This document shows, piece by piece, positions 35,935-44,899 of a stretch of 64,000 bases of DNA. Position numbers and translations under genes: made by a program. The notes below the pieces were generated by a model that was not told the DNA's origin, did no database searches, and saw only the letters and a list, made by a program, of their open reading frames with translations. The stretch is from an uncultured Bacteroidales bacterium. Lineage in GTDB: Bacteria > Bacteroidota > Bacteroidia > Bacteroidales > FEN-979. Numbering within the stretch: the first letter of the stretch is position 1; each line of letters starts with the position of its first letter. The stretch is from the NCBI GenBank assembly GCA_903959905.1, contig CAJBYO010000047.1, forward strand, positions 62,001 through 126,000, read 5' to 3'.

Positions 35935-37944
35935 TTAGTCGATCAGGAGCCGGTTTTCAATCAGCCGGTTATTGTATTGCTGGATATAGGCATTCAGGAA
36001 TAATTCCATCCTCGCCTGCACCTCTTTTTCCCTGCCGGCAAGGTTCTTTGACTGCAAGGGGTCGGTGGTGATGTTAAACAGCGCCGTAGTCCGGGTTCCA
36101 TTGTTTTCAAGATAGTAGCCATCTTTCATCAGGCCGTAAAGGCCACTGATGTAGTGAATAGAAAAACGGGCTGATGCGGAGGTACTGTCCATCAGGTCGG
36201 TTCCGAATGCGATGAATTTTTTATCGTATCCCAGGTAATTCAGTATCGTTGGCATGATATCCGTCTGCTGGGCAATGATGGAAGAGTGCCCCTTCAGGGA
36301 ATTTCCCGGCCGGTAAAAAAGCAAAGGAATGGCATATTGTCCGATATCAGACTGGTAATAGGGATAATAACCCTCAGATGTATGGTCTGCTGTGATGACA
36401 AACAGCGTATTCTTATACCAGGGCATGTGCTGTGCCGTATGAAAAAATTCACCAAGGGAATAATCAGCATACATGATACTCTGCTGAATAGGCAATTTCC
36501 CGGTTCTGAAAATGTTGACAAATTTTGCCGGCACATGGTAGGGATGATGTGATGAAAGCGAAAAAATTGCAGCAACAAATGGTTGTTTCAACCCATTGAC
36601 GGTTTTGGCTGTGTATTGAAAAAACTGCTCATCGCGGATGCCCCATTTGCCGTCGTAATCCTTTTCATTGTTGTACTCACTGCGCCCGTAATAGTGGTCA
36701 AAGCCAACGAGTTTTGTATATGAATCAAAACCCATGGTGCCATTTGTGCCCCCGTGAAAAAAGGCTGTTGTATAATCCTTGCCTTTCAGCAGTCCGGCAA
36801 TGCTGGTGAACTTTCCCGCAGCATAAGACGACTGAATAAATGATTCATTCATGAGCGACGGGATGGCGGACAAAACCGCCGGGATGCCCTGGATGGATGT
36901 TTTGCCGTTGGCAAAGGCATCAAAATAGAGGCTGTTCCGGATCAGGGAGTCAAGGAAGGGAGTAAAACCCTGGTAACGGCCGTTATCAAGAGCATGGTTC
37001 AGTAAACCGATATGTTCCCTCGACATACTCTCAAGGATGATCACCATCACGTTCAGGTTTTTAAACCCGGATGATTTCCCCTGTTGAACCGGGGTGTAAA
37101 CCTTGGCAAGTTCGTCCTCCTTCTTATAAACTGTGATGGTCTTTAACGCCTCCTTGTCAAAGGTTTTAGCAATTGAAAAAGGCGTGTTCAATACCAGCGG
37201 CATATATTTTGCCGAGGTGTAATTGCCGGCAGTGACAAGTCCGATGGGGCGGAGCTGCAGTCCTCCCCTCATTCCGATAACGGAAAGCACCGCGATGACC
37301 AGAAAGATCAGGGTATTGACCATCAGGAACTTAAACCCGAATTCGGGTTTCTTTGCCCCCGATGCAGTGGTCAGCTTCATTCCTGCGTAGACCAGTATTC
37401 CGGCAAATATGATCCACAACAGCGCGATGTACCAGAAATCACGTAAAAACTGAGGGATAAGCTTGTCAAAATCTCCGCCAACACCCACATAGTTGAAAAT
37501 ATCTGCGGTCAGCCTCTTTAGGGTAAATCTGAAATAGATGGTGTCACCGAAATTGGTGAACAACGCCAGCGAATTGATGACATAAAAGTAAACATTGGCG
37601 AACCCCTGCAGAAAACGGTTATAACGGAACGGGAATGGGATCGTGTTGATAAAAATAAACGGAGTATTCAGGATCAGCAGGGCAGCCAGGTCAAATCTGA
37701 GGCCAATGATAAAGAGGTGCAATGCCTCCGGGATGCCCATGTTTGAAAAATAGCCATAATTGAACAGGTAGAATAAAACGCGTGAAAAAAAGAGCAGAAC
37801 AAGTGCCAGTGCGAGTTTCAGCAGCATGGCCACAACATTGTCGCCCTGGTACCATTTTTTCCCTTTGCCGGAACTGCCGCTTCTGGATCTACCTGAACTC
37901 CTTCCTGAACCTGACTTTGATCGCTTCCCGGTAGTTTTAGCCAT
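35935..37944 (-). CDS. LTA synthase / sulfatase-fold phosphotransferase
   Basis: About 669 residues from the ATG at 37944. A basic Ser/Gly/Lys-rich N-terminus (about 1-30) is followed by five membrane helices (to about 215) and an extracytoplasmic alkaline-phosphatase-fold domain: MVIILESMSREH (metal-binding Glu), NGKTSIQGIPAVLS (nucleophile Thr), SSHHPYHVPA and ITADHTSEGYY (metal-binding Asp-His). It is the layout of LtaS and related phosphoglycerol or phosphoethanolamine transferases. In a Gram-negative the acceptor is likely a glycan or lipid A; that is inference. Confidence 0.87.
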   Translation of the reverse strand: MAKTTGKRSKSGSGRSSGRSRSGSSGKGKKWYQGDNVVAMLLKLALALVLLFFSRVLFYLFNYGYFSNMGIPEALHLFIIGLRFDLAALLILNTPFIFINTIPFPFRYNRFLQGFANVYFYVINSLALFTNFGDTIYFRFTLKRLTADIFNYVGVGGDFDKLIPQFLRDFWYIALLWIIFAGILVYAGMKLTTASGAKKPEFGFKFLMVNTLIFLVIAVLSVIGMRGGLQLRPIGLVTAGNYTSAKYMPLVLNTPFSIAKTFDKEALKTITVYKKEDELAKVYTPVQQGKSSGFKNLNVMVIILESMSREHIGLLNHALDNGRYQGFTPFLDSLIRNSLYFDAFANGKTSIQGIPAVLSAIPSLMNESFIQSSYAAGKFTSIAGLLKGKDYTTAFFHGGTNGTMGFDSYTKLVGFDHYYGRSEYNNEKDYDGKWGIRDEQFFQYTAKTVNGLKQPFVAAIFSLSSHHPYHVPAKFVNIFRTGKLPIQQSIMYADYSLGEFFHTAQHMPWYKNTLFVITADHTSEGYYPYYQSDIGQYAIPLLFYRPGNSLKGHSSIIAQQTDIMPTILNYLGYDKKFIAFGTDLMDSTSASARFSIHYISGLYGLMKDGYYLENNGTRTTALFNITTDPLQSKNLAGREKEVQARMELFLNAYIQQYNNRLIENRLLID

Positions 37945-37993
37945 AGTTTGGTAGTCTGTTTTGAGTTGCAAAAATAAGGCAATCGGACGATTA

Positions 37994-38533
37994 TTACGTA
38001 TTAGTTTTAAAAAGTTCGTACCAGTCCTGAACCACCCTGTCGGTCAGGCGGCAGGCTTCAACAACAATTTTCCCAGCAGCAACCGAATCCTGCAGTGCAT
38101 CATGGTGCCGGAAATCAATGTCGAGGTGCCGGGCAACGTTTGCCAGGTTGTACCCGCCTTTTGAAAACTGGCTCCAGGTGTGACGCACAATCCTTGCAGA
38201 ATCCAGCCAGTATATGTCAAGCGGCCGGAGGTTAAAGCGGTTGTATGCCTTCTGGAAAGCTTGTTTGTCAAACGGGGAGTGGTGAACAACTATATTCTCC
38301 GACAAAAGTTTCCGGAGTATCGGGTAAACCTCATGAAACAGAGGGGCGCCCCGGACCATTTCCTCTGTGATTCCATGCACCCTGATGTTCCCCCAATGAA
38401 AATCACTCATCGGATCCACCAGTGTTTCCCATGTATCAATTAGTTCCCCATCGGCAAATTTGCCAATCCCGATCTGGCAGATTGTAGATGAATCCCAATT
38501 GGCAGTCTCAACATCAAGTGAATAAAAAAGCAT
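37994..38533 (-). CDS. 3'-5' exonuclease, DnaQ/epsilon-like
   Basis: 179 residues of the DEDDh exonuclease family: SLDVETAN (Asp, Glu), HHSPFDKQAF (Asp) and HHDALQDSVAA (His, Asp). No polymerase domain and no clamp-binding motif that I can see. Could be a proofreading-like or RNase T-like enzyme in DNA repair or RNA trimming. Confidence 0.87.
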   Translation of the reverse strand: MLFYSLDVETANWDSSTICQIGIGKFADGELIDTWETLVDPMSDFHWGNIRVHGITEEMVRGAPLFHEVYPILRKLLSENIVVHHSPFDKQAFQKAYNRFNLRPLDIYWLDSARIVRHTWSQFSKGGYNLANVARHLDIDFRHHDALQDSVAAGKIVVEACRLTDRVVQDWYELFKTNT

Positions 38534-38637
38534 GGGGCAGATTATGTTGCTAAATTAATAATTTGTGCGACCTGCTGATAAAAATAGCGCATCATTTAAA
38601 ACTGCATTTCCCCTGCCGGTCTATCCCGAATTTTTCT

Positions 38638-38645
38638 TAATTTTG
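38638..38645 (+). promoter_or_regulatory. -7 promoter element of the citrate lyase operon
   Basis: TAATTTTG matches TAnnTTTG, 35 bases before the ATG at 38681. No -33 TTTG at the usual distance. Confidence 0.45.
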
Positions 38646-38680
38646 GCTGTTTATTAATTAACACTAAACGAACCATTACC

Positions 38681-39901
38681 ATGGGAGCAATTGCCAATAC
38701 GGGGAACAAAGGCAAAGGAATCAGGTCCGACTGCTTTGTTACTCTTGAACTGACAGACCAGGGCGGCATCCACCTTCAGGTTGAATCCAAAGTGGAGGTG
38801 ATGTACGGCGACAGCATTCGGAAGGAAGCCCTTGACATCCTTGAATTTTTCGGCATTAAAAACGCTAACCTGACAATAGAAGATTCAGGTGCACTGTCAC
38901 TGGTTCTTGCCGCACGGCTTGAAGCTGCCATTAAAAAACTCATTCCCGGTGATACATGCTTCCTTCCGGCCATACTCGCGGAAAACCAATATACAACAGC
39001 CAAAGACCGCAACCGCTTTTCAAGGCTTTACCTCCCCGGTAATTCACCCAGCCTGATGATCAACGCCGGGATTCACAAACCCGATGGCATCATCCTTGAC
39101 CTGGAAGATGCTGTTGCCCCTGATAAAAAAGATGAGGCCCGCTACCTTGTGCGCAATGCACTTTGCGGAATTGATTATTACGGAGCCGAGCGCATGGTGC
39201 GTATTAACCAGGGCGAACGCGGAATCACTGACCTTGAATTCATCATACCCTACAACGTAAACCTCATCCTCCTTCCGAAATGTGAGAAGCCGGAGCAGGT
39301 GCATGCAGTCAATGACCAGATCAGGAAAATTCAGCATGACCAAAGGATAAACAAACCCGTGTGGATCATGCCCATCATTGAAAGTGCGCTGGGTGTGATC
39401 AATGCTTACCAGATAGCAAGTTGTGCCGAAAACGTGGTTTCGCTTGCCATCGGCCTTGAAGATTATACCGCCGACCTGGGTACCCGGCGCACCGCCGAAG
39501 GAACCGAGTCGTTCTTTGCCCGCAGCATGGTGGTCAACGCAGCCCGTGCCGCAGGTATTCAACCGATTGACTCTGTCTTTTCCGACGTGGGCGACATGGA
39601 GGGGCTCCGCCAGAATGTGATCCGTTCAAAAGCCCTCGGGTTTGACGGGATGGGATGCATTCATCCGCGACAGATCGTTGTGATCCATGAATCCTTTGCC
39701 CCGACACCTGATGAGATTGAAAAAGCCAAGAAGATCGTTTTTGCTTTCCACAAAGCAACCGAGCAGGGGCTTGGCGTGGTGGCACTTGGCACCAAGATGA
39801 TTGACCCGCCTGTTGTAAAAAGAGCGCTCAACACAATCAACCTTGCACTGAAAATGAATAAACTTGCTGAAAACTGGAGGGAATCCTATGAACAAATTTG
39901 A
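38681..39901 (+). CDS. citE: Fused citrate lyase acyl carrier (CitD) and beta subunit (CitE)
   Basis: 406 residues joining two normally separate subunits. Residues 1 to about 95 are CitD: GIRSDCFVTLEL with Ser16 at the site that carries the phosphoribosyl-dephospho-CoA group, then GIHLQVESKV and IEDSGALSLVLAARLEAA. Residues about 108-400 are CitE (citryl-ACP lyase): RLYLPGNSP, DGIILDLEDAV with the acidic metal ligand, MPIIESALGV, and ARAAGIQPIDSVFSDV. The lyase splits citrate to acetate and oxaloacetate. CitF follows with overlap, but the accessory genes citC, citG and citX are not in the window. A citramalate- or other acyl-ACP lyase role is the main alternative. Confidence 0.88.
   Translation: MGAIANTGNKGKGIRSDCFVTLELTDQGGIHLQVESKVEVMYGDSIRKEALDILEFFGIKNANLTIEDSGALSLVLAARLEAAIKKLIPGDTCFLPAILAENQYTTAKDRNRFSRLYLPGNSPSLMINAGIHKPDGIILDLEDAVAPDKKDEARYLVRNALCGIDYYGAERMVRINQGERGITDLEFIIPYNVNLILLPKCEKPEQVHAVNDQIRKIQHDQRINKPVWIMPIIESALGVINAYQIASCAENVVSLAIGLEDYTADLGTRRTAEGTESFFARSMVVNAARAAGIQPIDSVFSDVGDMEGLRQNVIRSKALGFDGMGCIHPRQIVVIHESFAPTPDEIEKAKKIVFAFHKATEQGLGVVALGTKMIDPPVVKRALNTINLALKMNKLAENWRESYEQI
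39876..39881 (+). promoter_or_regulatory. Ribosome binding site deciding the citF start
   Basis: GGAGGG lies 6 bases before the ATG at 39888, inside the 3' end of the CitDE gene. It rules in that ATG over the in-frame ATG at 39864. Confidence 0.7.
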
Positions 39902-41462
39902 TAAACTTGTCACCAACGCAGCCGGCCGTATCGTACCTACGGTCGTTAACGGGAAACCTGCCATACCATACATGGGTGTGGGAAAATACAAACCCGACGG
40001 GTTTCGTGCCGCTCCCAAACTTTCAAGTTGTGCCGATTTTCCGGCCGATGGCAATAAAGTGGTTCCTGATCTGAAAGAGGCGCTCATCCGGGCCGGTTTG
40101 CGCGACGGGATGACCATTTCAACCCACCATCACTTCCGCAACGGCGACCTGGTGGCAACCCAGATCTTTGACATCGCCCATGAACTGGGAATCAAAGACC
40201 TGATGTGGTATCCGTCAGCTTCTTTCCCGTGTCATGAACCGATGACGAAATATCTTGAAGACGGCACGATCAATCACATCGAAGGCAGCATGAATGGCGC
40301 ACTTGGCCGGTTTACCTCCAACGGAAAGATGAAAGGCCTCGGCGTGCTGCGTTCCCACGGTGGCCGTTACCAGGCCGTTCAGGATGGTGAGGTTCACATC
40401 GACATCGCAGTAATCGCCGCCCCAACGGCCGACCCTTTCGGCGATGCAAACGGGGTAAACGGCTCTGCTGCGTGCGGTCCGCTCGGATTTGCCCTGGCCG
40501 ATTCGCAATATGCCGACAAAGTTATCGTGGTCACCGACAACCTGATCCCCTTCCCTTGTCTGCCATGGCAGATCAACGGCAACTATGTTGATTACGTTGT
40601 GGTGCTGGATAAGATCGGGATCCCTGAAAAGATCGTAAGCGGAACCACGGAAATCACAAAAAGCCCCGACAGGCTTCTCCTTGCTGAATGGTCGGCAAAA
40701 TTCTGTGATGAGGCAGGGCTTATTTATGACGGGTTCTCATTCCAGGCCGGAGCCGGTGGCACAGCCCTCTCCATCGGAATCTATTTCTCCGAAATCCTGC
40801 GCGAACGCAAATGGAAAGCCAGGTTTGCCAGGGGTGGCAGCAACAAGTACCTCGTGAAAATGCTGGAGGAAGGCCTTGTTGAATACATCCTTGACGGTCA
40901 AACATTTGACCTTGACGGGGTGCAATCCATGCGCGACAATCCGAACCATACCTGGACAAGCCCTTTCACCAGTTACAACTATCACAGCAAGGGTAATTTC
41001 TCCTCCATGGTCGACATTGTGATCCTTGGAGCTACTGAGGTGGATGTGAATTTCAATGCCAATGTTGTAACCCACTCTGACGGTTATCTCCTTCACGGTA
41101 TCGGCGGATGGCAGAATACCCTCTTCGGGAAATGCGTGATCCTTCCGATTCCGCTATTCCGGGACCGCATGCCTGTAATCCGCGACCAGGTGACCACCAT
41201 CTGCGGCCCTGGCGAGCTGATTGATGTAATTGTGACCGAGCGTGGCATTGCCATCAACCCGCTGCGTACCGACCTGATTGAAAAGATGAAAAACTCATCG
41301 CTGCCCATCAAAACCATTGAAGAACTCAAAGACGAGGCTGAGAAAATATGTGGCGTTCCGGCTAAGCCAAAATTTACGGATGAGGTGGTGGCGGTGGTGA
41401 AGTGGGTGGATGGAACGGTGTTGGATTCGATTTGGAAGGTGAAAGAGACAAGTGACAAGTGA
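39888..41462 (+). CDS. citF: Citrate lyase alpha subunit (citrate:acetyl-ACP transferase)
   Basis: 524 residues, full length for CitF. The alpha subunit swaps acetyl for citryl on the acyl carrier. Landmarks are the N-terminal NKFDKLVTNAAGRIVP, LRDGMTISTHHHFRNGD, the CoA-transferase-type GSAACGPLG, SFQAGAGGTALSIG and LHGIGGWQNTLFGK. The gene overlaps the CitDE gene by 14 bases and is translationally coupled with it. The last codons (TSDK, stop) are built from ACAAGTGACAAGTGA, the start of the repeat tract behind it. Confidence 0.92.
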   Translation: MNKFDKLVTNAAGRIVPTVVNGKPAIPYMGVGKYKPDGFRAAPKLSSCADFPADGNKVVPDLKEALIRAGLRDGMTISTHHHFRNGDLVATQIFDIAHELGIKDLMWYPSASFPCHEPMTKYLEDGTINHIEGSMNGALGRFTSNGKMKGLGVLRSHGGRYQAVQDGEVHIDIAVIAAPTADPFGDANGVNGSAACGPLGFALADSQYADKVIVVTDNLIPFPCLPWQINGNYVDYVVVLDKIGIPEKIVSGTTEITKSPDRLLLAEWSAKFCDEAGLIYDGFSFQAGAGGTALSIGIYFSEILRERKWKARFARGGSNKYLVKMLEEGLVEYILDGQTFDLDGVQSMRDNPNHTWTSPFTSYNYHSKGNFSSMVDIVILGATEVDVNFNANVVTHSDGYLLHGIGGWQNTLFGKCVILPIPLFRDRMPVIRDQVTTICGPGELIDVIVTERGIAINPLRTDLIEKMKNSSLPIKTIEELKDEAEKICGVPAKPKFTDEVVAVVKWVDGTVLDSIWKVKETSDK

Positions 41463-41483
41463 CAATTTACAAATGACAAGTGA
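41447..41483 (+). repeat. TGACAAG tract overlapping the citF stop
   Basis: TGACAAG, TGACAAT and TGACAAG words that begin inside citF and provide its TGA at 41460-41462. Confidence 0.75.
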
Positions 41484-41527
41484 GGGGAATCCAGAAGTTT
41501 GTTCTTTTAATTTTAGAATTGAAAAGC

Positions 41528-41893
41528 TCAAACTTTGATTGATTGATTTTTCCGTGCCGTTTTGATACTTGCAACAACCATCGCCAGTATTTCATTTGCT
41601 TCTTTTCTGAGAGCAATTAATCTCTCTTTGGAAACAATGCCGCTTTCCTCAATCAATTCAAGCCAAAAAACGGTCTCATCCGCCTCTTCTTCAACTATTT
41701 TTAGTTTATTGATAAAATCCCTGTCCGATTTCGCGACGCATACAGCCCTATAATTTGCTCCAACCGAAGTAGCGGACCTGAGTACTTGCTGACCAATTAC
41801 ATATGAAGATTTGGTGTTGGGTAATTTCTCAACCATCCGGATAACCCTCAAAGCAAATTCTTTTGTCCTTTGCCTTAACACATCATTTGCCAT
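41528..41893 (-). CDS. Four-helix-bundle protein, 23S rRNA-IVS family
   Basis: 121 residues, all helical, with family landmarks LPNTKSSYVIGQQVLRSATSVGANYRA and EADETVFWLELI. The family was first seen in insertions within 23S rRNA genes of spirochetes, but free-standing copies near unrelated genes are common in Bacteroidota. No rRNA gene is present here. It forms a ring-like pentamer in solved members; its function is not established. Confidence 0.9.
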   Translation of the reverse strand: MANDVLRQRTKEFALRVIRMVEKLPNTKSSYVIGQQVLRSATSVGANYRAVCVAKSDRDFINKLKIVEEEADETVFWLELIEESGIVSKERLIALRKEANEILAMVVASIKTARKNQSIKV

Positions 41894-41946
41894 TTTTTTT
41901 TACGCCTTAATCCTATAATAGGTTAAAAAGTAATACGTTTGTTAAT

Positions 41947-42057
41947 AACTTTTCATTTGTCATCGGTCACTTGTAATTTGTCATCGGTCACTTGTAATTT
42001 GTCATTTGTCATTTGTAACTTGCAACTTGTAAATCGTACCTGGTCATTCGTCATTCT
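41947..42057 (-). repeat. TGACAAA/CTTGTAA tract between divergent genes
   Basis: About 110 bases of GTCATTT, GTAATTT and GTCATCGGTCACTTGTAATTT units; the last, 21 bases, is repeated exactly twice in a row. Read on the minus strand it is the TGACAAA vocabulary. Together with the opposite-orientation tract at 43965 it flanks recQ. Confidence 0.85.
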
Positions 42058-42059
42058 CT

Positions 42060-43967
42060 ATGCCTCCATCCGTCCACCAAATCCTCCTCAAACACTGGGG
42101 TTTCTCTGCCTTCCGGCCGCTCCAGGAGGAGATTATCCGGTCGGTGCTGGATGGAAAAGATACGCTGGCATTGTTGCCTACAGGTGGTGGGAAATCCCTG
42201 TGCTTCCAGGTGCCTGCCCTTGCACGGGAGGGGGTTTGCCTGGTTGTTTCACCCCTGATCGCCCTTATGAAAGACCAGGTCGACAACCTGAAGAAACGAG
42301 GAATTCCGGCAGCAGCACTGCATTCGGGCATGCATCCCGATGAGATCCGGATCATCCTTGACAATTGCCGTTTCGGTAATACTAAACTCCTGTATGTTTC
42401 GCCCGAACGGCTTACCACAGCCACGATGATTGAATCACTCCGGCGGATGAACATTAACCTGCTCGCAGTGGATGAAGCCCATTGTATTTCACAGTGGGGG
42501 TACGATTTCAGGCCACCCTACCTGCAGATCGCTGAAATCAGGGAGATGATCCCCGCCACACCGGTGCTGGCGCTCACGGCAACTGCCACTCCGAAGGTGG
42601 TCATGGATATACAGAAAAGACTGGCATTCAAAACCGAAAATGTCTTTCAGAAGAGCTTTGAGCGGAAAAACCTGACCTACATGGTGCTGAAAGAGGAAGA
42701 TAAAATGAAGCGCCTCCTCAACATTCTGAGCAAAGTGAAGGGCCCCGGCATCGTCTATGTCCGCAACCGAAGGCACACCAAGGAAATTGCAGAATACCTG
42801 CAGAAAAATAAAATCAGTGCAGATTTCTACCACGCAGGCCTTGACCCGAAAACCCGTGATAAGCGCCAATCATCCTGGATCAGGGAGGAAAGCAGGATCA
42901 TCGTCTCTACGAACGCATTCGGCATGGGCATTGACAAGCCCAATGTACGGGTGGTGGTGCACCTCGACCTTCCCGACAGCATGGAAGCCTATTTCCAGGA
43001 GGCGGGGCGCGGCGGCCGCGATGAAAAAAGAGCATACGCTGTATTGCTGTACGAAAACGCTGATGTGCATGATGCCCGACATAACCTCAAACTCTCCTAC
43101 CCCGAACTGAATACCATACGCGATGTTTACCAGGCCCTTGGAAACTACTTTCAGCTGCCTGTCGGGATGGGAAAAGACAGCCAGTTCGACTTTGACCTCT
43201 CAGCCTTCGCCGATCAGTATAATTTCCCGCCGGTGATTGTATTCAATTGTCTGAAATTCCTTGAAAGAGAAGGTTTTGTGATGATGACCGAAGGGCTTCG
43301 GCAGCCGTCAAAAGTATTTATCAAAGCCAGGAAAGAGGAGTTGTACCGGTTCCAGGTGGAAAATGAGCCGTTTGACCATTTCATTAAAACGATGCTGCGG
43401 TCGTACAGCGGAATACTCTCCGATTTTGTCACCTTCAATGAAACAGAACTGGCACGCCGATGCAATATCACAACAGAAAAGGTAATCAGCAACCTGAAAT
43501 ACCTGTCCAAACTGCAGATACTCGATTACCTCCCGCAATCGGATAAACCCAGGGTCATTTACATCCAGGAGCGGCTCAACACCAGCGACCTGACAATATC
43601 TCCGGAAAATTACCGCGACAGGCTTAAAGATGCCGGGGGCCGGCTCGAAAGCATGATCGGCTACGCTGAATCCACCGGAAAATGCAGGAGCCAGGAACTC
43701 CTCTCCTACTTTGGAGAATCCAATACGAAACGCTGCGGCAAATGCGACGCATGCATCGAACGCAACAAGATAAGCCTGAACGAGATGGAATTTGACAACA
43801 TCCTGAACATGATAAAACCGCTGCTGAAAGAACGCAACCGTACCCTGGACGAGATTGTGAACGCAGCCGGATCTGTCAACAAAGAAAAGGTACTCAGGGC
43901 CATCCAGTGGCTGGTTGACAATGACAAGATCAGGGTGGATAGGGAGAGGAAGTATACCTGGAAATGA
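42060..43967 (+). CDS. recQ: ATP-dependent DNA helicase RecQ
   Basis: 635 residues. Helicase motifs in order: Q-motif region FRPLQEEII, I LPTGGGKSLCFQVP, Ia SPLIALMKDQV, II VDEAHCISQWG, III ALTATATP, V STNAFGMGIDKPNVR and VI QEAGRGGRDEK. A zinc-binding site (CRSQELL ... CGKCDAC) and a winged-helix RQC region follow. There is no full HRDC domain; the C-terminus is a short winged-helix-like segment, as in many Bacteroidota RecQ proteins. The ATG directly adjoins a repeat tract and the stop is followed by another. Confidence 0.93.
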   Translation: MPPSVHQILLKHWGFSAFRPLQEEIIRSVLDGKDTLALLPTGGGKSLCFQVPALAREGVCLVVSPLIALMKDQVDNLKKRGIPAAALHSGMHPDEIRIILDNCRFGNTKLLYVSPERLTTATMIESLRRMNINLLAVDEAHCISQWGYDFRPPYLQIAEIREMIPATPVLALTATATPKVVMDIQKRLAFKTENVFQKSFERKNLTYMVLKEEDKMKRLLNILSKVKGPGIVYVRNRRHTKEIAEYLQKNKISADFYHAGLDPKTRDKRQSSWIREESRIIVSTNAFGMGIDKPNVRVVVHLDLPDSMEAYFQEAGRGGRDEKRAYAVLLYENADVHDARHNLKLSYPELNTIRDVYQALGNYFQLPVGMGKDSQFDFDLSAFADQYNFPPVIVFNCLKFLEREGFVMMTEGLRQPSKVFIKARKEELYRFQVENEPFDHFIKTMLRSYSGILSDFVTFNETELARRCNITTEKVISNLKYLSKLQILDYLPQSDKPRVIYIQERLNTSDLTISPENYRDRLKDAGGRLESMIGYAESTGKCRSQELLSYFGESNTKRCGKCDACIERNKISLNEMEFDNILNMIKPLLKERNRTLDEIVNAAGSVNKEKVLRAIQWLVDNDKIRVDRERKYTWK

Positions 43968-44043
43968 CGGGTGACGGGTGACGAGTGACAATTTACGAAT
44001 GACGATTGATACTTGATAATTGACAAATGACAAATGACAAATG
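43965..44043 (+). repeat. TGACGGG/TGACAAA tract behind recQ
   Basis: Heptamers TGACGGG, TGACGAG, TGACAAT, TGACGAT and TGACAAA running from the recQ stop up to and including the ATG of the methyltransferase gene at 44041, so this tract provides both the end of one gene's spacer and the next start codon. Confidence 0.85.
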
Positions 44044-44844
44044 AACAAATATGATGATCTGCCGCTGTGGTCGGCGCCTTTCGGATTGACTTTGCTGGAT
44101 ACAGTCCGGATGAGGTCTCACATCAACGTGCTGGATATTGGCAGTGGCAGCGGGTTTCCGATGCTTGAACTTGCAGGCAGGATGGGCAGCACATGCATGG
44201 TTTACGGACTTGATCCATCCGAGGAATCAATTTCCATGATCGCCGCAAAAAAGGAGGCCCGTGGAATCACCTTCGCCAAAATCATCCGCGGGTCGGCAGA
44301 ATCCATTCCCTTTCCGGATGAGTACTTCGGGCTGATCGTTTCAAACAACGGAATCAACAATGCAGAGGATCAGGCTGCCGCAATGGCGGAATGCTGGAGG
44401 GTTGCCGATGACGGCGCCCAGATGGTGTTAACGATGAACCTGCCGCATACCATGGTAGAATTCTACGAAATATTTGAAAAAACCCTGAAGGACAAAGGGT
44501 TGTACAATGAGGTTATTAAAATGCACGAACACATTGACATGAAACGCAAGCCGGTTGAATACCTGAAAGACCTGATCCTGGATTCCGGTTTCATGATCAA
44601 TACCATCAACGTGGATGGGTTTAAAATGAGGTTCAGTGACGGTACTGCATTTTTAAACCATTACCTGGTTCAAACAGCATTCATGGAACCGTGGAAATCC
44701 TTTTTGCCGGCAGCGCATATTGACGCTGTGTTCCTGGCCATTGAAGAACAATTAAACGCAGTGGCTGCTGAAAATGGTGAAGTGGTCATGTCCGTACCTT
44801 ATGTGTGCTTTGACTGCCAAAAACGAAAGCAGTCAAAGGTTTGA
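44041..44844 (+). CDS. Class I SAM-dependent methyltransferase
   Basis: 267 residues. SAM-binding motif I INVLDIGSGSGFPMLEL, motif II acidic YGLDPS, then RGSAESIPFPDEYFGLIVSNNGINNA typical of the UbiE/small-molecule group. The substrate is unknown. The last residues include a CFDCQKRK cysteine pair. The start codon lies in the repeat tract. Confidence 0.82.
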   Translation: MNKYDDLPLWSAPFGLTLLDTVRMRSHINVLDIGSGSGFPMLELAGRMGSTCMVYGLDPSEESISMIAAKKEARGITFAKIIRGSAESIPFPDEYFGLIVSNNGINNAEDQAAAMAECWRVADDGAQMVLTMNLPHTMVEFYEIFEKTLKDKGLYNEVIKMHEHIDMKRKPVEYLKDLILDSGFMINTINVDGFKMRFSDGTAFLNHYLVQTAFMEPWKSFLPAAHIDAVFLAIEEQLNAVAAENGEVVMSVPYVCFDCQKRKQSKV

Positions 44845-44899
44845 CATTGCTGCCTGTGATATAATATTCGTTAGCATTCACCATAAAATTACTGCCGTC

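Noticed and set aside
41528..41893. IVS protein as a sign of a nearby 23S rRNA gene
   Set aside because: No rRNA sequence is found around it; free-standing copies of this family are common.
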